Assembly (NCBI RefSeq): GCF_901933205.1
Contig: NC_044585.1
Span: forward strand, 7,564,001-7,628,000
Direction: 5' to 3'
Source: Camarhynchus parvulus
Taxonomy: Eukaryota; Chordata; Aves; Passeriformes; Thraupidae
Length of the DNA: 64,000 nt
Below the pieces are notes generated by a model, which made no database searches, was not told where the DNA came from, and was given only the letters and a program-made list of their open reading frames with translations. Shown piece after piece: positions 50,720 through 61,944 of this stretch. Each line of letters opens with the position of its first letter. Position 1 is the first letter of the stretch. Both the position numbers and the translations under genes were made by a program.

Positions 50720-51180
50720 CCCACAGACCTCTGCTGAAAGCAGTGATTTATTTTTATTTTATGTTTACCTTAAATGTGTCTCAGAAAGGCTGTCCACAGA
50801 AGCATCACACCCCAGCTCCTGTTGCACTACATTATAACGCTGCTTGTTTTCTCCTGCCAGCCACTCATCAAGGGTTACCACCAGCACAGCCCTCCCTTCT
50901 TTCAGATCTAGTCAGAAGGCAAATTAGTTGCAGCCTGATGGGGGAGTGCTAAATTTTTCATTACAATCTTTCTCTGGAGGTTTGGTGTTTAATAATTTGT
51001 ACTGTATAAAATTTCACATATGGGAAAACATGGCACCACACAGCCTCTCCAGATGCCGTTTTTTTTTCCTTGCTGCTAATCATGTGAGCCCCCAGCTAAA
51101 GAAGTGGATTTAGGGCATAATTAAAGCTTTATACTTTAATAGTAATATGGGTAAAGCTCAATTTTATTTTTGAGAGGAAC
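50720..51180. promoter_or_regulatory. Candidate conserved non-coding element
   Basis: AT-rich, repeat-free block with tttcattacaatc, gtttaataatttgt and gcataattaaagc cores. No coding signal. Confidence 0.25.
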
Positions 51181-54100
51181 ACACCACATTTGTAAATTCC
51201 CATTTCACTGAGGATCAGTTTTCACACAGGCTTTGCACCAGGGCTGCTTTGTTGCTGATATAGCATGGAACATAAAGCATGTCAGTAGCTTGTGGTGCTG
51301 TGAAAGGCACACACACCCCTGCTCAGCCACTGCAGAGGCTCTTGAATTCCTTATGATCAATCCAAGAGCAGTGGTGGCTGTGCAAGGGACATCTCTAAGG
51401 AGCCTTCACATCATCGGCTCTGGTTTTCATCACATCATTTGGCAAGGGAGTCTCTCAGATTGGTCACATGAATTTCTAACTTCTGGGAGGTTTAGCTACA
51501 GCCCTAAGCAGAGCTGAAGTGATTTAAATGTGCTGCTGCTCTCCTGAAAGCCAGCACCCTCCTTCCCTCCCCACAGGGCTGCTGTCAGGGGTGGGAATGC
51601 TGAGCCCTCTCCCAGCTTCCCAGCCCTGCTTTCTCCCTGTGTTTCTGGTGAGAACAGCAACCTGGAGCATGCTTTTGGCATGAGCCACAGCTGCACACGC
51701 AGAGCACAAGGTTCACACGCTGGCTGAGAGCCCTGGAAGCCTCACCATGAAGTGGGACTGAAGGGGGACCCAAGCAGGGGACAGGCAGGAGGGGCAGTGA
51801 AAGGGAAGAGGTGCTGGCAGAAAGGCAGGGGACATTCCTGGTGTGGCTGAGACAGGAATAGTTGTGCCATGGTCAGCATACTGAGGACTCATTTTAATTA
51901 TTTGTTGAATTCTGGAGTATAATCCCCTCAAAAAAGGAAGCACCCCAGGGATTATAGTCCCAGGATGGCAACTTGGTATTTTAAATCCTTTCCCTCTTCT
52001 CCTGAACATCCCCCTAAGTAAATTCAGAAAATGCAGAGAGGAGTACAATGATCACCTTTCACAATATGGTTTTAATTCAATCCAAGTTCCTCCCATTTGC
52101 TCAAGAGACCTACACACTGCCTTAAAACGAAGTCCTTTGGTGCCATCATGGATTTCTGATTTCCCAGAGGAAAACCAGGTGATAAAGAGACAAAAAAAAA
52201 TCTTAGTAAAAATCTGCACTGTTCTTTGACAAACCTCATGCTTCAAGAGAAAGCAGAGGTTCCAGCTTTGCCACTAAGCACCTCTGTGCCCCTCCACGGT
52301 GGTTGAAAGCCAGGTTTTACTCCACCAACCTGTAGCAACACTGGGTAGGGTAAAGTGAAACTGTTACCATGGATAAGCATCTACTCAGCTCTCAGAGCCT
52401 GCAGTACGCTGGCAAATAAATCAAATGACCTAGAACTGAGAAATAATGACCTTGGAAGTGAGAGCTTATTTCTGCTTTTATCCATCTTTACTATCACAGC
52501 TTAAACTAAATCAAGCGTGCATTTTAAGATCTATAGTGTATCCCTCCAAATCTGTCTGAGAATGCTGAAGTCTTGAAACACTCTTTGTTGAAATGAAGAG
52601 CTTATTACAGGTCAAAATTTTCCTCGCTTTGTAACTGGTTATATGTGTTAAATCAGTACAACCAACCTCACTGAACCTTCTTGGTGGCCACGGGACTTCC
52701 AAACAAACCTGTGGTAACGGACTTTAAATACAGGGAAGGAATTTAAGTACTAAAAAGTGGTTTTTAAATGCCTCTGAGTTCCAGTTTCACTGACAAGTCT
52801 GGGTCCTGCTGGGTGCAGCTCTGAGCTCTGCGGTGCTGTGTTTTTCCCCACAGCTCCATGGAGGTTTGGCTGGTGCCAGCTGTGAGTGGCAGAGCTCTGT
52901 ACCTGCTCACAGAGCAAAGTGACCTTGGGGAGCCTCACTCAGCCCAGTGTCCAACACTCATCTCCATGAAATCCCTGGGCAGGAAAATACACATATGGAG
53001 AGATAATAGAGGCAAAGCCTCCATGTCAAAGAGCAGATTGGACTCTTGCCATCAGGGCTGTGACAGCAATCCCTTATTCTCCAGGACATCTGCTTATCCA
53101 GCAGAACACAAGCTGTCTGTCCAGCAGCCAGGACAGCACAGTGCCTGGCAAACAGGCAGAGTCAAGTTCTACCCCAGCTCTGACATCAGGCACATTCATC
53201 TCCACTATCATCCTCCCTCCCTTTTTTTTTTCCCCTTCCCTAAATAGAAACCAGTTCTACATAATGTCATTATGCTCAGCTTGTGAGGCTGAGTTTATCT
53301 GTGACTGCCAAAAGCACTGTAATCTTCAGCACCAAGTGTGATTGCTCTGTCATCGTGCATCTCTGCAGATAGCAGTGCTCAGGGTGTCCTCAGGATGGGG
53401 AGAGGTCAAAGCACTGATGTTAAACCTGTGAGGCCTGAGAGCTAAAGGACGAGTTGCAATATCAGCTTTTGCCAGAGGAAACTCATCCATGTTCTGATTT
53501 GTCAGGAGAAGGATTTATATCAACTTAGAGCAGATAAGGAACATGGGAAATAAATACCTAAGTCAGAACTTACTAATGGGTATTATTTCTCAGATAGTAG
53601 CAAGTTAATGCTATATAGCTAGGCAACAAAGCCATCCCATCCTTGATAAAGGCATAAACACATTAAAGGAATAATCCCTGTGTGACATGAGGTTACTTGT
53701 GCATTCATAAAATTTTCACTGCTTCTGCCAGTATTGCCTTTTCAAAATCACTGCTCTGTCCCAGCTTGATCAAACCCTGCAGCCCATGATCTGCTTCTCC
53801 TTCAATATGCACAAACATGCAGAGAATCCCATTATAAATCCTTTTTTAAAGGAGAAATAGAAGCCTCTCATATCACAGACAAACCAGCAGCTTGACCTAA
53901 TTTCAGTGGTTCCACATTATTTCCAGTATCAATTTATCTGTCAGTTACACTCTGCCAGGAAACACCAGGGTCACACTTTGCTCCCAAGCCCAGCTGCAGG
54001 GAAGGAAGAAACCTTCTTGCAGAAGATCCAAACTAGAAATGCAAATTCCCATCACAAAATAGTTTAAGTTATTCTTTTTCATAAAAGAATTAAGACCAAA

Positions 54101-54649
54101 GATAGTTATCTTTCATTACAGAAACACATATTCAGCACATTAAGACCTCTTGAAGGGACATGGTATTTTCTGAACTCCTGTGCAACAAGACAATTCAAAA
54201 CCTGACCATTTACAAGGTTTAGGCTCTCTCCTCATTAGTTATTTCAAAATACCAAATTGATTCATTAGTGGCATGCACATTTAAAATAAACACCCTGCTT
54301 CCTTAGAAGTTCCAGAGAGCCACACAAGTAATAAGCCAAGATTCACACATCAGGATCTGAGTTGTCAGAGCTCTGCTAACACCACTGACTGGTTCAATTC
54401 TAGAGGGACAGTAATGAAGAGAGAAGCCACAACAAGTACTCATCATCACAACAGAGAGGATTACATAGAAGAGCATTATTTTGAAGCACCTTTTTCTTCT
54501 CTAAGGATGATTAAGAAAAATAGAGATATTAACATTACATTGTCTGTATGTAAAATGGAGAGAGGGGAAAAGAGGCTATGGCTGAAAAATGCATTGCCAT
54601 CTCCATCTGCAATCCTTTCACCTCCTTGAAACCAATGATATCTTGGGGC

Positions 54650-55140
54650 AAAAGAGACACTTCTGTTGAAATTTCACAGCACATGGTTTTACAAGCTCCA
54701 TGTTGCTCTATCAACCATTAGCAAATCATTTAAATGGGAAAATTGACCCCAACTTGTATGAATTGCCTCATTTTAGGCAAACTCTGAATGATTGTGGTTT
54801 TCTGAACAGAAAATGTAAGTATCTAACATTGAATATGCCTCCCTCTTTCAATAAATAAACTGCTAAAAACAAAACACTGATGCCAGTTTGTAAGATTTAA
54901 TGAATATGCAGAGTGGTAAATTAATAGACTGTGCCCCAGAGCTGCTTATTTAGAATTCTGCAGTTATAATAAAATTAGGTAAGTATCCAATGAAACCTCA
55001 GGACCCTGGGCTGGTGCCATCTAATTGAAGTTTACAACTTTATTGGAGATTCCTTGCATCTTATATATTTGCTTTGTAGAGTTCAATAGCTGGTGGCCTT
55101 GGCTCTAACTTAATTACAAAGCAGAAAGGAAGGTTGTGTC
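54650..55140. promoter_or_regulatory. Candidate conserved non-coding element
   Basis: Repeat-free AT-rich block with ggtaaattaatagac, aatgaatatgcag and ccatctaattgaag cores. Two gtaagtat donor-like strings on the plus strand have no matching exon. Confidence 0.3.
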
Positions 55141-55869
55141 AGCATGATAACATTTGGCTGGGCTGGAATGTCTGTTTCAGGCATATTTCACCTGCTCTCA
55201 TCTTGATTTAAGTGGACTAATAGGTACTAATCACACAGAAGAAATGGGTTTTAAAAGTGAAGAGAGGAAATTAAAGGGCCAGGTCCTGCATGTCTTTGGT
55301 CACAGTGAGAGCAGAGGGGGTGGCACCAGTGCCCACTGAGCAGCTGGAGATAGGGACAGGCAGGGTTGAGAGTCACAATCAACAGAGCCAGGAGGGCAAC
55401 AAGCCCCAGGTGAAGCCTTGAGAACAACCATGTCTGATCCTGGAGACATCCTAAAGGGGAGAAAACATCAGGTGTAAAGGGAGTGAAAGCAAAAGGGGTA
55501 AAATGGCAGGTGAAAATGGTGATTCCAGTCATCTGCTCGCAGTTAATTCTCTCCAGGACTGAAGGAGGACAGATTTCACCTGGCACCTGCTGCAAGGGGC
55601 AGGAGGGAGTGGTGGGAGGGCCTGAGGCAGTGCATACCCACAACTTTCACATGTATTTTTCCACAGTATAACAATAATCTGATGGAAAGAGTTGATTGGC
55701 AGATGCCAAGTAAAACACTTCAAAAAGATTTAAAAAGCCACAGGAAAGCAAGACTGTGTAACTTTCTAAGAGATAAGATGGAGCACGTTCTCTATAAACA
55801 AACCCACCTCCACATCCCACATACACATGCACTGTGTGGCAGTCCATTAACACTCAGTGTTCCACTGAT

Positions 55870-56290
55870 TAAAAAGAAAATTTAATACATCTGTTGGAAC
55901 ACAGAGACAGAATAAATATCCTTATCGTTCCATTTACTGTAAATAATACTTAAGTGCAAGTCAAATATTAGCCATATTCAGCACAGCATCATAACAAAAC
56001 AGGCACTGCTAACATTATGGTCCCAAACTGTGTTACTTGTAATTAACATCTGACATATATCTGCTTTTGCAATCACCCATTACTGATTAAATGACAAGGC
56101 ACAATGTCAGATGCATAATCTGATTGGTTAGTACTCAGTTACCAAGGTGTTACATTTGGAAATTGCCTGTGAATTGATTTCTTTTATTGAATTAATAAGT
56201 GTTATCATACTGTACAGAAGGCAAAATTGCTACTGAATGTGAGCGATAACATATAATTACAGAAAATCAAATCCTAATCTGCAGAGCCAA
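55870..56290. promoter_or_regulatory. Candidate conserved non-coding element
   Basis: Repeat-free AT-rich block with gtaattaacatc, a ctgattggtta inverted CCAAT box, cacccattactgattaaatg and ttgaattaataag. This is among the most enhancer-like blocks of the left-out intron by eye. Confidence 0.35.
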
Positions 56291-57536
56291 GCCAGGTGTC
56301 AACATTTTAATTGTAGTTGGGGAAGCACAGTAACACCACAGAGCAGGGGGAGGATGGGAAGAGATCTCTCAAGTGCAGGAAGAAATACATTGCATAAAGG
56401 ACCAACTTTAGTTAGGCATGATAGCAGCCTCAAGGGATGCCAGCCACTCCACTCGTGTGCAGAAAAATTAGACTTAATTTTTCATTTTTGACTATAACCC
56501 CACATGCTGGGGCACCTGACTGCCATGCAGACCCTATGCTATTTCTCAGCGTCTTAAAATTTGCATTTTTGGGAGAATGTTTCTGAAATATTTTAGGAGA
56601 TACATGCATAAAATATGGAAATCATGCACTTCCACTCTTCATTCCATAAAAATGAAGAAAACAATATCCCTTCTGTCCCCAGAAAGATCAAGACCTCCCT
56701 TTGAGATCATATCACAAGTTTCTGCTATGAATAAAACCACAAAGGTTTTATTAATTTTAGTAGCTTTGCACACTTTTTGAGTGAAAAATGCCTCTTCAGG
56801 CCACTTGCTAGTTGCTGTCCCTGTTATCCTGCAAACACTGCACTAATGCAGCTACTGGCACTGAAATTGATGATGTTAAATTGGTGTAACCCCGTTGCAT
56901 GGACACTCTCAAATTAGCTGGTTCCAATACATTTGATCTATCTCAGCCACTCCTAAACCAATTTGAGTGTTCATGCTAAGGAACTGCACCACTTCAACCA
57001 CACGTACTCAGAGAATGATGTTGCTAAATTGCTGCTATTTCTTTGGATTAAGGAGCTTCAGAGAGCTCTGGCTTCCTCTGGGGATGAGCCATTCCCAGCA
57101 CAACCAGCTTGGCAGGCTGTGACTCTCACTCATCACTGCACATCCAAAACCTTGCCATATCCCCCCTGTCCAGGCTCACTGTGCAATTCCAGTCCCAAAC
57201 ACCTCCAGCCCTTGCTGCTCTCTGCTGCTGCCTTCCCACCATGAGACTCCTTCTCCCGCTGCACCCCAGAGCTGTGCTGCAGTTCCTCCTGACAGAGCTG
57301 CTCAGTCAGGCACAGGCTGCCAGCTTTTCCTGCCCTGAAGGTCTCTCCCTTCGGCAATCTGTGATTTCTGGCCTTTGGGAAAGGACCTGGCACGAGGTGG
57401 GGGGCACACACAGGAAGCACCAGGGGCAAATGGCAAAGCTTGGTTCAAAGACCACACCACTCCCCTACTGCACCACAGCCAGCTCCTAATTTGCAAAACA
57501 TCTGTTCAAATCACCAGCTTTTCCTTTTGTTCAGGG

Positions 57537-57640
57537 ATAAAGAGGAGAGGTTAAGTCATCCTGCTGGCATACAGAGAGAGAAGTTAAGCCCCTGCTGCTA
57601 CCACCCAGCTGGCAAGGTATCTTGGCAGCAGGGTGGCATA
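57537..57640 (-). mobile_element. Possible MIR fragment
   Basis: gaggagaggttaagtcatcc and cagagagagaagttaagc, followed by cacccagctggcaagg, resemble the ggcacagagaggttaagtaac...cacacagctagtaag part of reverse-complement MIR. Confidence 0.28.
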
Positions 57641-59689
57641 TGAACATTTTACATGAAGCTCTGTCCAAATTGATTCCTTTTATGCTTCTGTTTTCAGGGT
57701 AATAGTGAAAGTTTCATTCTTGAGTTACAAGGCCCTGGGCTTAGCTGTGAGATGACCAGGCCAGCAAGTGTCTTCCCAGCTCAGTTACACTGCTGGGCAT
57801 GGCTTTGTGTCTCAAGAACCACAAGTGCATCTGGCACATACAGCTGTCCAGGGTGGTGAGGAAAAACAGCAATCTAGGCAAGAATATGCAGCATGATGAA
57901 GTGAGGTGCCTGGGTAAGCAAAATTTTGGCTAGGTACAAACAAGCCACCACTGCACAGAAAAGGGAGAGAGCTGCACCTCTCCAGCCTAAATGCATCTTA
58001 ATTCTGTACATTGGCCAGTCTTCCAGACACTAATAAAGTTGTTGGAAGACAAGAAAAACCCAAACAAACTGGAGCTGAAGTAACATATTTTTAAAAGAAA
58101 ATTTCTACAACATGAGATGTATAACTTGGCTCTAGAGTGATCACTGTGGGGAAAATAACTGGTAGGAGTTGCTATATGCCTGAAGAATGTGAATTCTGGA
58201 GAGCAGGAGGAACCAGATTCACAGGAGAAGTCTGAACTACTACAACAGGGAAAATCCAGCCATATGGAAGAGAAGCCTTCTTCCAAATACTTTTTTCCTG
58301 CATTAAAGGTAGTGCTGGGGAACAGGACTGCAGGAGAGTGAAAGGCTGCATCGATTGAGATGAACTGCACCAACCTGCAGCCTTTGCTGTGAGGAGCAGC
58401 AGCGTGACCTCCACGCAGGAGCTCTGGAACAACCACAAGCAGCTAATTGGGTTTCCTTTCCAGTCACTCAATTTACAGCCACTTCCTGACCTCAAGCTTT
58501 ACAACATTTGGAGCCTTGGCGGTTTAATGAGCTAAAACTCCTGCTTTTCCACAAATGGAACCTGCCCAGGTACATTTCTGTATCTTTCCTAGGCTGTGGC
58601 CACCACAGAGCAGCAGCAGTTGCTTCTTGCTCCCAAGCCAACCCATTTTTTTTGTTGGAGGATGCTGCTTCCACTGCTGCTTCCCTGCAGCAGGCCTGGA
58701 AGGGCATGGGGAGTGGTCAGACAGAGCAGCACCAGGCTGCCACACGCCAAAGGAACACCTCACCCTGGCCTGATGCACTTCTTCCATTCCAAGGAGACAG
58801 AGCCATAACAGCCCAGACGTGACAGTCCCATGGCAGCTTTAGGTGATGTGAGTTACAAACCATCCAATTCCCACTCCTCTCTTTGCCCCCAGCCATATGT
58901 TCCCACCTTCTCTCTTGCACCCGTACCTTTATGACTAAGTGGTGAGACAATTCAGGAAATTAGCCCAAAAAAAAGCAATTTTGATTTTCTCATCGTGTTA
59001 GCTTTTGGCTGGTTGAGCTCTCAGCAGCAGTTATGAACACTTGGCTGAGGGAGAGGGAACATGTGGCCAGAGGCATCAGGGAGGGAGCTGGAGACCCCTC
59101 TCCCTGTAAGACGGGACCATGGTGGAAGCACAGCAAAGGGAAAGCTCTGCCTGCCCTGTTTTACAGGGATCTTCCACAGTTCAAAGGACGATGAGGCTGG
59201 AACCAAACCTGGTCATTTAGAAAGTATGATGTCAAATAGACAATTAACTGTTTTCTGCAATAATTACTTCAAATTTTGCTGTGCAAAACCACAGTTACAG
59301 CTACTCCAGATCTTGCTGTTCTGTGGGAGAGATTCCCAGGATGCATCTCCCTTCAATAATCTCCTGTATATTGCTGCAACTGACTTGGGCACCTACTTAA
59401 TCTGTGACCTTACAGCTCCTGTCAAGCAGACTGTGACCCTCTCTAGACTTGTATTATCCATTACCAAATTTTCATTTTTATTAAACTCAGCAGAGACCTT
59501 CTCCCTTCTCCTCTAGGAAGCATGAATTCTCTTTTGTCATTTATTCCACCCATGATTTATACCAAGAGCCTGTCAACTATAGGAGGTACTTGCTTGTGCT
59601 TACTATACCTGCAAGTAGCTCTGTCCTTTCTGGGTCATTACTAATAAAGCACTTATCCCTCATACAAGCACAAATGCCTCCCTGTGCTC

Positions 59690-59830
59690 TCATAGGTATT
59701 TATCTGAGCACTTCAGAGTCCTCAGTGGATTTATCCTCACAGTGCTCTGGTGAGCTGGGCACTGACGTGATTTCTGTTACACAGATAAAGAGCAGGGCTT
59801 GGAGACTGAATTCAGCTCTTTGCTGCTTCA
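59690..59830 (-). mobile_element. MIR-like SINE remnant
   Basis: The plus strand has tatttatctgagcacttcag, then tttatcctcacagtgctctggtgag, then gttacacagataaagagcag. This order matches reverse-complement MIR (ttattgagcgctta, ttaatcctcacaacaaccc, attttacagatgagg). Old and diverged. Confidence 0.45.
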
Positions 59831-61479
59831 AGGAGACTTAATCTCCTGATTCAGGATGCTGTAACCAATGATGATTCTGCCTCTTGGGACAGCAGGAAAC
59901 TGCTCCTGGTTCATCCCAGACAGCCCCACTCCAGCAGAGTGCTGCTGCTCCAGCCTGCAGGAGAGAAGCCTTCAGCCTGGGGCCATTTCTCATTGTTGAA
60001 GCGCTTATGAAGAGAGCACCAAACCCCCACCTCCCAGCCTGCATGACCCAAATCATCACCCTCCATCCTGGCTCCCCATCCACAGATGACTCATGAGATG
60101 AAGTCTCCCTGATGCTCAGCACCATCACTCTGCAGCCAGCCACATTTCATGAACAACAGTAAAACAAATATATTTGTCTTGCAACTACAGTGCCAAGACA
60201 AGCAAGGAGCAAAGCTGGGGGCCAACTGTAACACCACAGATTTTGGCAGTCAGCCCTCTTTCCAGCTCCCTATATATTTTTGTCCCAACTTTCCACCTAG
60301 GTCTCCCTCTTTTTGGTATTTCTGGGCAGATCATAACACCCACCAAAGAGCAAGAAACGCCTGCGTGGCTCAGTGCTTGCCCTTGATGAATTAAGGCATC
60401 TCCACACTCTCTCCTCTCCCACTCTTTCCAGCACCACTTTATCACAGGCAAGCCTGACAAACCTGTTGCTGCTGTGTTTCTCTTTTAAACCCTAAAGCCA
60501 ACTGGCAAACTAGAATTTAACCACACAGCTGCTGAATGCAGTTACATTAATACATGGTGGCCAAACAAAACATTGCTTTTAAAATGCAATTTGTGCTTGG
60601 CACTGGACACATTGGGAAAATTCAGAGCAAGCTGCACTACAGACCAGCTCATAACCCTATGCAGAAAGTGCTTTGATGCCCCCAATTTATATCTGACAGC
60701 CTTAATGCATTTTGGAAAGAGGCAGCAGAGTAGAAAGCCCCTGCACTAATCATAACTGCAGTAAGAAAATTAATTTTTGTTTCTACTTGGTTGTAAAATT
60801 CTATGTGTGCACACACCCCATTTTCCAAAATATAAAAAAAAAATCACAGCAAGATGGTGGGGAAAAAAAATTGAGGAATTCTGGCAAGTTATACTTTTCA
60901 GCCTGAGAAGTCCTCCTTTATTGATCCAAAATACACCTTGCAGCTTTCTGGTGGCATGGGGGAAAGGAAGGTGTAACAAAAAGCTTTCACCTGTGATTAT
61001 CTTACATGACCCTGCTGTACTGAGCTGCAGCTGTGCTCATCTGCACAGGTATTTATGGTCAATCTCTTGCAGACAGAATGCACATTTCCCCACCACAATA
61101 AAAGTTAGTTCAAAGCAGGCTGCTCCCATTGAAGTCCATGGGAGATGTTTTTCCTCCATCAACGTGAGCAGGAGTTGGGTTGGGCTCACTGAGAGTTTGC
61201 TCCAGGAAAATCCTCATTTGCTGATTAGGGCTCAGCAGGAATAAACACAAAGAATATTTTATTTTCATTGGTAACTCCCATTCCCCAAATAATTTGAAAT
61301 TAATCCTCCAATTTAATTTCAAGCTGCCTTTCTGCTGCACTTGGTTGCTGAAGGAGAAAAGATTCTGGAGAAAGCAGCACAGGTGAATCACATTTGCTCA
61401 ACATTTTCAGCATTAAATAATCTGCACATAACTCAGGCTCACTCAAACGGTACACTGCACTGACCTGACATAAAATATA

Positions 61480-61830
61480 GCTCTGCTAAGCCAAAAAAGA
61501 TAAAACAGGGATACCTTCATATTTAAGGGAGAAACAGTGAAGGATTTCAGACTTTAACGAGATACAGATGCCGACCACTGAATGAATCACTCTGCCCATA
61601 ATTAAAGAGCCTTCTGATGTCTGAAGACTCTTCCTGTCATGAAAACTTTTGGATGCCATTTCATCTCCATCCTAAGCCTGATTTCAGACTGAAAGAGGGG
61701 AATCCAAATGTTGATGTCACCCCAGACACCACTTATATTCTCCATTTCCCTTTTGAAGAACTCGGTATTAATTTCTGTCTATTCGGGTTTTATGTTTTTA
61801 TAGGTCTTCAGGCACCCTTAGAGCTAGAGA
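61480..61830. promoter_or_regulatory. Candidate conserved non-coding element
   Basis: Repeat-free block with cccataattaaagagcc and interspersed CpGs (taacgag, gccgacc, ctcggtattaattt, attcggg). A plus-strand open frame of 136 codons crosses it but is not recognisable and lacks splice or promoter support. Confidence 0.3.
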
Positions 61831-61896
61831 GGAGATATGAAAAATCAACAATGAACCAAGGAATTTCCAGGCACCATGCTTCAGCATTTCATGCAA

Positions 61897-61944
61897 ACCA
61901 GCATTTAAACCAGGGATTTAACCAGTATTTAAATCAGGGATCTC
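61897..61944. repeat. Imperfect 24-bp tandem duplication
   Basis: Two adjacent 24-nt units starting accagcatttaaaccaggg and accagtatttaaatcaggg agree at about 20 of 24 positions. Each unit carries a TTTAAA palindrome. Confidence 0.75.
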
